DNA of 64,000 nt from Climacium dendroides (lineage: Eukaryota; Streptophyta; Bryopsida; Hypnales; Climaciaceae), in assembly GCA_950106755.1 (NCBI GenBank), contig OX467084.1, positions 31,809,213 to 31,873,212 on the forward strand, in the 5' to 3' direction. The stretch's first letter is position 1. Each line of letters starts with the position of its first letter. The notes below the pieces were generated by a model, which did not search any database, had not been told where the DNA came from, and worked only from the letters and a program-made list of their open reading frames with translations. The position numbers and the translations under genes are program-made. Below, piece after piece: positions 12,745 to 25,393 of this stretch.

Positions 12745-13014
12745 GTAGGACGTTAAATCATGCCAACGAAGGTGGACCTAGCAAGATAAAATTTGTGTTT
12801 TAGGGATAAAAGTAAAAAAAAATCCCCTATTTTGAGCCATATCTAAGGTATATTGTAAACCTCACTTAGCTAATTTGGGGTCTCTAATTGCAAATATAAA
12901 TTCAGAATTTGCAAAAAAACCCATATGTGACAAATAAAAAATTCTTGCATTTTCCCGGGTTAAATCCACCTCACCGGGGCCCACCTTCGTTGGCACGATT
13001 TAACGTCCTGTGTA
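12745..13014 (+). mobile_element. MITE-like element with about 30 bp terminal inverted repeats and 8 bp target duplication
   Basis: The left arm at 12746-12775 and the right arm at 12981-13010 are complementary at about 28 of 30 positions. The outer words are TAGGACGTTAAATCATGCC and its partner CAGGACGTTAAATCGTGCC. Direct repeats TATGGTTG lie at 12737-12744 and 13015-13022. An 8 bp duplication and CAGG-type ends fit the hAT superfamily, though a few extra bases sit between arm and duplication. There is no transposase, so it is non-autonomous. Confidence 0.7.
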
Positions 13015-13022
13015 TATGGTTG

Positions 13023-16000
13023 AGTTCATTGTTCCAAAATTGACCATTGTTGCCGGCAAAGTTTACTTGTACAAAAGTTTCCCCCCCATGAAACAAAGCA
13101 TGGATAGAATTAGTTTGCTGCACACCCTGTTCACACTGAGAGTTCTTACCAGGCAAGTTCGCCATTTGAGATGCTTTATGCAGATTTTATCTCGACCTGG
13201 CGGAGTCGCAGAGAATCGAAAAGAGGCAATCGTCCTGGAAAGATGACGACAAGGGAGTCATCAAAATACTCCAATTATTGGACCAATACTGAAGGACATC
13301 GTTATCTTTCGACATTGAAGTTATTCATCAGTCCTTTTAGGTCCACAATGTCCTTTACAATGGTTAACACTGGACCCACTTTTTTGGAGGGGCAATTAAA
13401 TGCCCAATTTCCTCAAAAAACAAAAAAAAAAGGGGCAACTTCATGCCTATAGGAAAAAGAAAAAGAGGGTAAATGTGTTGAAAAATGTTAGACTGTGAAT
13501 CATGGCCCTACACACCGGTGCTACATGATGTTTTTAAAACCTCATTTCACTGTGTTGTACAAAGCCCAACACATACAAAATTTGCACACAAAAATTACGT
13601 AAGCAAAATCGCATACTCAAAATTGGCCTCATTCAATTCATGCCTCCAAAATGAAAGGAGCCTTATAACCATTGGCTCAAAAACAAAAACAAAAACTAAC
13701 ACTCACTAGATGAGTTGGTCATTGCCAGCCCATTAAGGACCATGGTTGATTTTGGAGGTGGACAAGATATTTTTCTTTGTCTTAGGTTGAATATGAAATG
13801 AAAAAAATACCCAACCGTGATGCATTCCAAAGATCTAACTGCACCAATGGAATTGGCATGAATGCTTGAGGCTTCACAATAAATACATGACAAATTTTGC
13901 ATTGATTTTTGTATTGATTTCCATATTTTTAGTGAATACTTCATTTGTTTTTTCAACCCCAAAACCACATGCTAGCACAGATTGCCATGATTCTTGTTCC
14001 AATGCATTTGGTTCCCTAATCTCCACACTCGTCCCCCTTTGTCCATATCCCTTATTCATTCTAAAACGTTGGATACCAATGAAAAAGTGTCAATTTTGAT
14101 TAGAAAGTGGTTGACTAGTCCTCAATACACAATCCATGTTTTCAAGGAAAAATTAGAATGCCAAATGAGCTAGAGAGCCCGATTCTACTACAAGCACAAC
14201 GGGGAACTACTCTTAATGCTAGGAAATGTGTTGTGCAAGGCACATCCTATACAAGAGCTTGTCCAAAGGCTAACTTCTACACAAATTAAGCTCCACATGG
14301 CTTTGAGCATTTCAATATCCACTCTTGGCATTTAAATAGAACAAAACCAAGTTTTAGGTTTTATATGGAAATTTTTACTAAGTACTTGGGTGCCTACTAG
14401 GCATTGTCCATTGTGCCTTTAAAGAAATGGATCTTTTCTATATTCTTAGGTGACCTAAACTTACAAAATAACCTATAAATCCTAACTTCAAATACAAATT
14501 GAAATCAAATAACCAAATGAACTAAGGCCACTATGGTTTTTAGGACAAGAGTTTATAGTCAAAATTTATCAACCTTAAACCAAAGATCAGTTCATGCCAT
14601 TTTTGAAAACATAAAATTTATGAAAATCCAACATCCTTAGCAAAACTTATGATTGGATGAAATTTTAATCTTTGAATGGTAATTCAGACTTCATCCATTA
14701 TTTTCTATTGATGTGGAATTTTCTCTAAAATCTTAGGCTAACACCTATATTTTAAAACCTACATTTAGTTTTGGATGTGCAAATTCTACTTCATTTCATC
14801 CATTCATCAAACTTCATCCTATTTTCTAGGTTTTGAAGTATTTTTCAAACTTTAATTTGGTTTTGGCCCCCCTAATCTTCTTTTATGAACTTCCAAATCT
14901 AAATTCCTTTCTTGATTATTTTCTAAATTTTTAACTAACCATCTATCTTTCCCTAAAGTACTCAATTATTTCAATTTAGTTACTATTTTTAAAGTTTTGA
15001 ATTTTGATTCTCAAAGATTTTGATTTCACCTATATAAATTGCTAAATTATTTCAAATTTGGATGTTTTTATTTAAAAGTTATTGATAGATGGAGCTCAAC
15101 TGTTAATAGGTACCTTAAACTTCATCTACTCATTACTAATATCTAAAATTTAAAACTAAATTTAAATTTTATTTTTAGGATTTGAGTTACTTGTAATTTT
15201 AAAATTTTTAATCTTGTTTTTTTAGATCAAATTAACTAATATTCACCCAATTTTTACTATAAACTTCATCTATTTAATTTTTCCATGTAATTCATATCCT
15301 ATATTTTTTTTTGAAATTTTAAGACCAAAAATTAGTTTATAGAGGCTAATTTTTGGAGACTAAACTTGGTGTTCCAAAATTAAATTTTGGAAACTAAACT
15401 TGGCAAATAACTATGGGACTCAAGTGTAATACAACTTGTGCCTACTTTTTGAGAGTTTGTATGGTTTTTCTAGGACTTATGGGTTCAAAGCTTCACTACT
15501 TTGGAGTGTATTCAGAATTCTAAGACTTCTAAAATCAAAGCTCCACTGTCTATGGAATTTGTGCAAATTCTACCAATACTTTAAAAGTTCTAAAATCAAA
15601 CTTTTACTATCTATAGAGGGAGGAGACTATAGACAAGCATGTCAATGTAATAACAAAATACAAAACCATGTTAGTGCACACCAATTAGTACAAATGAGTT
15701 ATTATACAATACATGATATAACACAAACAAGCAAAATTGTTGTTAGTACAACCAAGTTAGTCCTGAAAGGACCAAGGCTTTTTTTCTACCAAAAAAGCTC
15801 AAAATTGCCATATCTATAGCAAAGAGTAAACAAATTTGAAATTTTTTTGTCACATCTAACTATATGATGTTACACCTAATTAGTATAAAAATGTATAGAA
15901 AAAATTTCAAAATTTTTCACCACAGAGATTGTAAGATATTTGCGTTTAAAGTGGATTGCAAGACTAAATTATTTGAATATGAACCATCTTAAATTAAATT

Positions 16001-18919
16001 TTTTTCACTATAGAGTTTTGAGATTTGAATATTTATTTGTGGAATTGAATTGAGAGTCTAGGGGTCAAAATGAAATTCAAAAAACTTAATTCTTCATTCT
16101 TTAAAAAATTATTAAGTAGAAATTTGTTATGAGATAAAAGGAAAATCTAAATGACTAATATCTCTAAAATGGAATTAAAATGCACTAATTTCAATGGTAA
16201 GATTGTTCTAGGAAAAAAAAACTAAACCATTTAGAACTTTTTTTTAAATTGTAAAAATTGCACTAAAAAATGAATCCTACAAGTTATATTTTCAAGAAGA
16301 TGCTTTTATTGCTTGAAAAACAAGATTGTCCATAACTTTCTCATAACAAATCCAAATGGAATGAATCAAAGCTTTATAGTAGACAAAGATATAATCCATG
16401 AAAAAATAAATTAAAAAATAAAAATAAAAATAAAAAATTTAAAAATTATTTTGTTGCCCCCTCTCCCTTGTTTCAGGCTTATTTGGACATAACTTTTTTT
16501 TCCAAGCACCAATTGAAAGAAAAATTAATATTTCCACGAAGCTAATCAATTTTTCTATCTTCAAAAAATATTTCAAAAAATCATGAAAAAATTTCAGCCC
16601 ATAGGTACTTGCATGAAATTCCATTTGCCCCTTGAAGGGACAATGGTTCTTTGGGGGGTAACTAAACTTAAATTACAAAATACTAGAGAACTCCCTAAGT
16701 AGCATTGCCAAAGTATTGAGTAATCATAGGATTAGTACAACTTGTCAAATAAATTCCAAATAAAAATAAGTTAGTAAAAACAACTTGCAAGAAGTGCATA
16801 TAATAACAAGCTTTAAAGGGACCCCAATGTCTTTCAAAGAAAGCTTGAAAAACAACAACAATGGACACAAAAGCTCAAAAAACAATTATTTGGTAATTTG
16901 TCTAAAAAATGGCTAAAATCCAAATAAATTGACCTAATAGAGTCAAAGTAGCAACAAGGTGTGTTTTGAGAGGGGAATGGTTGCCTTTAAATACTTTTTC
17001 AATAGGCATCCCCCTTTCATATTTCTACAAATAAATTCATCAAATTAAATTTTTTGCCCTAATCCTTTGATTTTTTACTTTTTATGTTGGTCCTAAACTC
17101 TAACTTTTGAAGCAAAACTCCAAATCTCAAACAATTGTGCCATTGGCTTTAGAAGGCTATTTTTATTGGGGACTCCCTATTACCTTTTACTTTGAAAATA
17201 CTCAACAAAACGTAGCATCGATTTAAATTAAAATGGGGGTAAAAACCCAACTTTTAGAATTCACCTTTCCTTAAAAAAATGACTAGCCTAAGCTCTCTAG
17301 TAGGTATGAAGGAGGAAGAAAAGATCCCATTTCAACCTCATTCTAATTTCATATGCCCACAGAATGCCGATCAACTCTGAAAACTTCCTTCAATTTTGCC
17401 AATTTTAATGAATATATTTTTAGTTCAGGTACCTCTCAATGTCAGAATGTCATGAAACTTATTGGAGTATATTATTAGATCTATCACATGCATGATAGGT
17501 TTAGATGGTTTGAACATCCTTAAAGGCCCATTGTCCCCTCGAGAGACAATTTGGATTTCAATTCGTTCCTATGAGCTAAGTTTTTACTTATTTCTTTTCA
17601 AACTCTTAAAAGACATGAAGATTTGCAAGAGCTTTGTGATTATAGAATTTTTGTTTCAATCTAGTTCCAAGTGAAAAAGTTAGGGGAGGTAGACAAATTT
17701 CAACTTGAAGGGCATTCTAGGCTATTATTTAGTTGAGTAACCCCAAGGGTAGATGCATAGGCTACATTGGTTAAAAGGCCAAAAGCTAGGTAGGCAATGA
17801 GTGAAGATTGGACCATTGGTCAAACCCCCAATGTGTCAAAGCTCTTGAAATTTCATACAATGGTTTTATGGAAAAAATTCTAGGATTTGAGAATTAAATT
17901 ACAAATAAATAAGAAATATCAATAATATATATTTTTTTAAATCATTTTTTTGAAAATTTGATGAACACAATAGCTAGGGCAATTTTGAGTGGTTTTTCAC
18001 AAAAATGACCTTGGGGCTTTAGGGGTCAATACTTACAATTTATACAATTTTTGTTTTACTATCCTATTTATATGCGAGATTTGGGCTTACTTTGGGGAAA
18101 ATACTCTTCACGACCAATTACTCTATTGGCATGTGACATAAATATTTTGGTTTTACAATTTTGGTTTATCTTTTGTATATAAGACTTGACTAAAATTTGT
18201 AAATAAATAAATAAAATCAAGATAAAATCAAGAGTCCCAAGAGTGATGAATTGGGAGCTCATATAGGTGCATTTGCTAGTATGTGAAAATTGTCCTTTTA
18301 GGCATAGTATGAATTGAATGTTAAAAAATCCCCAAAGCATTGATTGGAGGTCAAACTACTATATTTTCATACAAAATTTTGAGGATGAACATTTGCTCTT
18401 ATATTGCCTATATACAAGGATTTTATGTCATTCATTGTATACATATTGTTAAAATGATTTGATTTATAGGTTGATAGGTGCATTCCTACATTGATTTCAA
18501 AAGTCATTTATCAATCATGTTTTGGTTGCTTTGGTGTTAGAAGGTCCAGGTAAAGTAACATAGTCCATTCATGTTCCTTTTATAAATTTGTTTTCTTCTT
18601 GTTATCAAAAGTCATACTTGATTAGTTTGCGTTGATTTATCTTTGGGAGAAAAATCCAATAGAATTTTTTTTTATCTCAAAATCGTTTCTTTTGAATTTT
18701 TTATGAATATTTGAATGAAAGTTATTAACATTATACTAATCTTCCTAGACATGCATTAAAAATGCTCTTCAAAAAGTAGGAATCCAAAGGATGAGATCCA
18801 TCTATATCTCAAAAGGTGGGAGGACTTATTGAATTGCATCATGAAGAGGTTGCTTTTAGGTGAAAAAGTGGAAGTTAGAAATGAGTTGGGAATGGGATAA
18901 GGCAAACCACCCACGACAA
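13023..18919. other. Intergenic DNA, mostly AT-rich, no gene seen
   Basis: About 13.0-13.5 kb is less AT-rich and contains overlapping short frames of 78 and 93 codons without a recognisable domain. The rest is strongly AT-rich. I saw no tRNA, no transposon protein and no obvious tandem array. Confidence 0.45.
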
Positions 18920-20105
18920 ACACCTAGGGAATTCATAACATTCAATAGCAGTCAGGGCTTCTACCTTCTCCCGGATAGAATGACATGAAATATTCCACTC
19001 CGAACTACCTAGGGGGACACTTATCCCAATCTGTCAGAACTCACTATTGGGTGCTGAGTTGAAACTGCACATTGCGGTTAGTGAAGAATTAAATATGACA
19101 AATAAACCTACAACCAAAATAACAACTTCAAACAAAATGGCAAGGAATTCATTGAAATCGGATTTCTCAATGGTATATTTCCATCACCTAGTTTAGGAAT
19201 TCATTTATGCTCTTTTTGCAAAGGAGAAGACAAGTCTTTATATACACATAAAATGATAGGAGGTAGAACAACCCCTGTGGGATATGTAAATTAGAATTTG
19301 TAGTTTTTCAACAACTCACGGTTAAGTCAAAATTAGGAATTCTTGTTTGAACTAGAATTTCAAACCTCATTTAGGCATAGTATTATAAAAAAAATTCAAA
19401 AATTCAAACTAAAAAAAGTTGGTAAATTAATTTAAGTTTTATCTCCAAAAATCCGTTTGTGATTTCAAGTCTCCAATGAAAAGTTATGAACAATTTCAAA
19501 GAAGGGTTGGAAGGGACATTTTCTTTGACATTTTCAAACATCCTCTCTAAATTTTGTCCATAAATTTTTATTAGAGGTTTAAAAACTCAAATAGATTTTT
19601 GGAGATGAAACTTAATTTAATTTATCAACTTTTTTTAGTTCAAAATTTTTGACAAAAAATTATTATACTATACCTAAATGAAGTTTGAATTTCTACTTCA
19701 AACACAATTCTTAGTTTTGACTTAACTATGAGCGATTGAAAAAACTACAAATTCTAATTTACATACCCACATGGGTTGTTGTACCTCCTACAACCCCATT
19801 TGTATATATAAACCTTCTCTTCTCACCATAACATTCTAATTGAGCTCTTGATGGCAAATGGTTAAATTACATTGGTACATTATTCAATGAAATTTTTTGG
19901 ATATTTTACTAACCGCCATCTTTCTTTACTATTTGTTCATTGTATGTTTAGTCCTAGAATTAGCATAAAAATGGAGGACACCACAAACTTACTGCTCATG
20001 TCTCGGTACCAAAGCATAGAATAATGATGTGTGAATGAGTTTTTTGGATGAGCAGTGGCGGAGAGGAAAAGGCAGTCACTATGAATGCTACTGAATGTTA
20101 CATTA
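18920..20105. mobile_element. Head-to-head LTR-like inverted repeat
   Basis: The arms at about 19224-19500 and 19560-19824 are inverted copies, diverged but aligned throughout. ACAAATTCTAATTTACATA occurs in the right arm and its complement in the left, and both have a TATATA-AAG/AAC-CTT-TCTTCTC pattern at the outer edge. Farther out, 18930-18985 (complement) and 20045-20105 also match and could be read as the start of a gag-like frame (MSSGGEEK on the right). A primer-site-like GGTACCAAAGCATAG lies near 20006. This suggests two divergently placed LTR-plus-leader fragments of a retrotransposon. The family and the gag reading are uncertain. Confidence 0.4.
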
Positions 20106-21609
20106 CCCATTAGAGTCTTACATCAACCTATGACAAACTTTTTCTAAAGGGAACTTTACACTATGGCCGTCCAAGTCGAGAGGCCATGAGATTGAGTGGC
20201 CAAACTTTGTTGAGAGTCCAAATAAATGAGCAATAAATAAACAATAAATAATAGGAATTGAAGCCTTTGTCTGGCCATAGTGTGAAGCCTTCAAAGGCCA
20301 ATCAAAAGTCTAAACTTTTAGCAATCTAACAATTGAGATCTTGTCATAAGTTGACGGCTCTTGGCCATAGTTTGGACTTTTATTTCTAGCCGACCTAAAC
20401 TTCTTTTTGAGAGTCCATCGTCATGTAAGCAATTTTTTGCCATGTAGGTAGTTGGAGGGCATTGGCCTTTGGACAATTGTGCCTTTTAGTGCGAAGGATC
20501 GAGAGGTTGAACTCTGGGTTTCTCACGGCTTCTTGACCTTTCGTCATAATATGAAGTGGCCCTAATAAATGGGGTTAGGACTACATTAGATTGATTTGTG
20601 GCCATAATCTATGCCTTGGGAGATGGTCATAGAGTTATTAGTGATTGTCATAGGACACTTACACCTTTTTAGTGTAAATTCATCATAAAAGCTATTTTTT
20701 TAACGTGGCTAAAATCTTGTAGCCACATTAGAAAATGTTGGTCCTACTTTAGATGGTAGGTGGACAATACACTTCAAAAATTCAAAACAAATCCATACTT
20801 TGTCCAAAAAATAAATTTTCAATTGCTTCCTTCATTTCTCACATTCGTCTTTGTATGGGAAAAATCTCAATATTTTTTTGTTAATGGCAACAAAACAAAA
20901 CACTCAATTTGCATGTCATAGTTAGCTTTGCCTTATCAGTGTAACGTTGTAGTTAGTGGCACCTTCAATTATAAAATATAAGTGTTTCCAAGTTTTCTAC
21001 GAGAGCATCTTCTGAATTTTTTGTTCAAATGTATTAGCAAATTATAGAGAAAGATATTGCAAGATGAATCAACCTTTTTCTACTTCAAGAATATGTTATA
21101 AAGCTTTAGAGCAACACAATGTAGGCTCCTCTAAAATGAGTAGGAATCAACTCATTTAGAACCTTTTAGCAACGTAGAGTGATGCATGAATAGTGGCACC
21201 CCTAAATATCCAATCATATGGTGTTTTCAAATGCATATTTGGTATATTCTTTGACAAAAAATAGGAGTTTCAAGTGCAACTAACTTGGTGTATTGTGAAC
21301 CAATGGAAATTAAGGGAAGGATCCAATTAAATATTGAATTTATAGGATCAAAATTTCAAGAAATTCTAATAATTGCATGTACATAACTAAAACAAATAGG
21401 TGTAAAAAAATTATAGTCTTTGAAGGATGGTAGAATTTCATGTAGGCCACTTTGTTTTAGATACAAAGGAAATATATCTATTAGAGAATCTCTATGTGAC
21501 AATCACTCCAATTTTAAATAAAAATAGATGACATTATGTATAGAGCAACCAAAATTTTACCTTCATTGTAGGATTGTTCTTCACTTCATTGCCATACAAG
21601 AGGAACACA
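20106..21609. other. Intergenic DNA, no gene seen
   Basis: Around 20.15-20.6 kb the words ACTATGGCC and ATGGCCA recur in both orientations, hinting at another decayed foldback, but no boundaries could be set. The remainder is AT-rich with nothing identified. Confidence 0.35.
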
Positions 21610-21630
21610 CACTACTAGAAAAGATGATCC

Positions 21631-21794
21631 AAATAAATTTAAGAACATATTGGCCATCACTATTGTAGCAATGACAAGACATAGTAATGGTTTTGGCAAC
21701 AACACCTAGCATACTTATTAGTCTATACTATTCATTGTTTATTTGTCTTGTCATTGCTACAATAGTGATGGCCAATCTGTTCTTAAATTTATTT
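21631..21794 (+). mobile_element. Near-perfect long hairpin (foldback element)
   Basis: The left arm 21631-21680 and the right arm 21745-21794 are reverse complements at 49 of 50 positions (one mismatch, ATAT versus ATCT), with a 64-base loop. Just outside the left arm is CACTACTAGAAAAG (from 21610), which resembles a CACTA transposon end, but no matching right end follows. High arm identity in such a decayed region points to recent insertion, gene conversion or selection on the stem. Confidence 0.8.
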
Positions 21795-24491
21795 TCATAA
21801 CTAACATTTAATTTTTTTTAATTACCTCTAGCACTAATGTTTAATATCATGTTTTACATCAATTTTTGCAATACGTTTAAAAAAAATTGTTAGTCATTCA
21901 AAAAAAGTTTGCCAAATTATATCTAGGATTCAAAAAAAAATTTGAACATCTTTAGAATATGATGCACTAATTTGATTTTGTGTACTCATGTAGATTTTAA
22001 CCTTTAGATCATAATAGATCTAGTCCTATCTTGTATCCATATTATCTTAGAGCCTTTAAGGATGAGAAATTGATCAAGAATAAGATATATGCAAATCTAT
22101 AAATATTGCACAATGCTTGAGTCAAATAAAAAATAAATGTCTCCAACCTCTCTATGATGGAATTAAATAACTCTGTAGTTTGCACAAAGCATCTTAATAT
22201 CTATCCATTCTAATCAAATTAGAACTCAAGTAAGAGTAATACATGAAAAAGTAGTATAGAAAATTTTGAAGAATACTTGGAAAAAAATTCTCTAAAAGGC
22301 AATGGACCTCACTTGCACCCATGGTTTTAACAAATTTTTTTAACTTCAAGCTTTATTATCTTGCAATTTTTGAAGTCAAATTTTTTGAAAATTTTTCAAC
22401 ATTTCTAAATGTTTATTTTTAACTTTTCACAATTTGGATTTAAAATTAGAAAATTTCCTCGTTGCACAAGAAATGATTAGAAATTATCCTATGTATTGCA
22501 AGGTGATTATAAATAAGCTAGACTCCATATTTGCTTTTGAAATTTTCCTTTAGTGAACTTAAAATGATATACTCTCTCTATCCTAAAATCATCTTGTGGT
22601 TTGCTTTATTATTCTTTTGTTTCAAAAATGATTTTCTAAATGCATGTTGTAATGTGGAAGAAGGGGCTAGTGGTAGTTTCAAGAGTGACTACAATGATAA
22701 ATGATTGAAGGGGTCAATCATCAATGAGTGTGCAAACAATCGAGATTCTCTACTTTATGTGTAATATAAATAGTACATGACATAGTAGACCCCTTCATAG
22801 CTTCACCTAAACAAAGTGCAAGCAAAATTTTTGATTAGTGCCCAACCAACGTAATAATAAGTTGTAAAGAATTATTGGAAGTACTATAACACAAAATGGA
22901 CTATATAGATGCTAATTCCAATGTGGAAGAAGTTGCAAATTGGCTATCAAATTCTATTGTTTGTTGTAGTCTTGACTAAAATATAATTTTTTCAAGGTTT
23001 TTTTCCAATGTACTTTTAGCTATTGCAAATTTTAAGTAGAAATGGAGCAAATTTTAGCCAACTCTGTAAATGTTGGTTTGCATACATCATGTTAATTTTT
23101 TTTTCTCTTATAGGAACAACTAGAAGACAATAGAAAAAGTTTTGTAATTGATTCTAGACACTTAAAGTTGACTAAAAAATCTAGGAAAAGAAAAATTGAA
23201 AGTAAAAATGTTAGTGCAATGTTGCAACAATTGAAGGGCTCCATAGCTCACCAACCTATGGCTTGATTGTTTGATAGCTCTCTGCCAACAATTTTCTAAT
23301 TTCTGTCCAATTTTCTAATATCTAGTATGATTAATCCCTAAAAGATTGCCCCTAGGAGGACAAAATTGATTTTGAGCAAGTTCCTATACCCTAAATTTTT
23401 AGTAAAACCTTTAGAAACCGTCTCATAAGATATAAGTTTGTTTTAGCTTTGTGGGAATATAATTTTTATTTCAATTGGTGCCTCTGAGCAAAAGTTATAC
23501 CATCCTAAGCATGGATTTTACATCACTGGGCAGAAAAAAGAATCTACAAAAAATTAAAATTTTCTTTTCTTATAGATCACCCTTTTTTCTAAATGTGAAG
23601 CTTTGATTCATTCCATTTGGATTAGTGATGTGAAAGATATGAACAATGTTGTTTTTTGAGCAACCTAAATATCTTCTTGAAAAAAATCCTTATAGGATTC
23701 ATTTCTAAATGCAAATTTTACAATTTTTCCAAAAAACTTGCTTGACAAAGTTAAGTTTTCTTGCTAGAACAATCTCACCTTTGGGATCATTTGTGTTCCC
23801 ATCTTAAAGCAATTTAATTTTTTTTCTTGGACCTACTTCTACTTAGCAATTTTTTAAACAATGAAAATTAAGCGTGTTTTGTTTGAAATTTTTTCTTGTA
23901 GACCTTCAACTCAATTCTTGAATACAATTTTTTTTTAAAAATTCAAAGTCTATAGTGAAATTTTTTCCTACAAATGGCAATCAAAATCATCTGAAATTCC
24001 AAACTAATGTTCATAAAAACTATTTTTTTTAACTTGGAATGTTGATATCTCTCAATCTCTATAATCAAACTTCATGAAATTTTTACCGCATGATCTTAGA
24101 CAAGTAAATTACAAGAACCTTTGAGTAGATTCTAAGTAAAATATTTTCTTTTGTTTCCATGGGTGAATGTAGCAAAACTTGTAGTTTTGAGTGATTTTTG
24201 ACCAAAAAAAATGGTCTTAGTCCTTCAAGGATTAAATCTTAGGATTCAATATCTCTTGCCCCTTAAACGAAACACCACAAAATTTGTTTTGAGCACCTCC
24301 CCTCTCTCAGCATTTTTGTTGACACCAAGAATGCCTCCAACATATATCACTAAATAACAAAACAAATGTACAAACAACCACACAAACTATATCTATAGAA
24401 TAGTCATAATTTGAATTATATATCTTCAATGCATGTGTCTTTTTTTACTGATTGATGCAATGTTATGAAATCCACGTACTCAAACTACTTA
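21795..24491. other. AT-rich intergenic DNA, no gene seen
   Basis: No open frame of note, no RNA gene and no bounded repeat were found up to the start of the R2 copy at 24492. Confidence 0.45.
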
Positions 24492-25393
24492 TTAACTCTT
24501 AAAGGACCAAGCTGCATTTTTGGCAACATAGCAATTTTGGAGAACTCACTACAAATGAAATTTCTCACTTTTTTCTTTGAAATTTTTATACAACATGGGG
24601 TAGAGAATTTTCTTTTAAAGCCCAACAATTTTCATAACTTTTGACTACATGGTCAAACAGTTATTGTATAATATGTACTTTTTTCCTTGGTTGGACAATT
24701 TGGGAAAATTTTTAAAAATACTTTTTCAGAATAAAAAATTTGAAATTGATTTTCTAAATTCATATATACTTGGAAAGCTTTGAATCATTCTATTTTAATT
24801 AGTGAAATGAAAGTTATGAAGAGTTTTAGTTTTCAAGCAATCATAGATTCTCTATACTAAAATAAATGATGAAGTCCTTTATTTAACTCAATTTTCAATA
24901 TTTTTGAAAAAATAAAATCATAGGATGTAGATTGTTTATTACAACATTTCAACCATTGGGCTTGGTATTTTTCAATTCCATAACTAAATTCTTAATTATT
25001 TAATATTTTGAATCACTCTCTACTTCTTTCAGCTTATTACTTTTTTCCTATGTGTTGTATAATTCTAAATGATGTGAAATTTTTCAAGCATGTAGACAAC
25101 TTGCTTTGAAGAATGAATCCAAAGCACCACCACCATTTTGGACATTCTTTAATACAAATGTGAGCTTTTGAAGTGAAGATGCTTTGCTTTTTCCAAGGCC
25201 CCCACATAGATTTTTGTCACTTCAAATACTCACAGTTTTGAAAAAAAATTCTACATCTTCCTAGTGTACTACAACATCTTATGGTTACATTTATTCAAAA
25301 ATGTTTTTTTTACTAATATTTGGTACTTGTACTAGAAATTGCAATTTCAAAGCATTTTTGGTAAAAACATAGTCAAGGAACTTTAGGGGTTAA
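24492..25393 (+). mobile_element. Repeat family R2, copy B, about 902 bp
   Basis: It begins TTAACTCTTAAAGGACC and ends ACTTTAGGGGTTAA, so the ends are inverted repeats. Internally it matches copies A, C and D: GGCAACATAG near the start, GAAATGAAAGTTATGAAGAG in the middle, and CCTAGTGTACTACAACATCTTA near the right. No protein is encoded, so it is a non-autonomous element of undetermined superfamily. Confidence 0.65.

Noticed and set aside
20150..20720. Possible further foldback with ATGGCC words in both orientations
   Set aside because: Matches are short and scattered; no arms or ends could be aligned convincingly.
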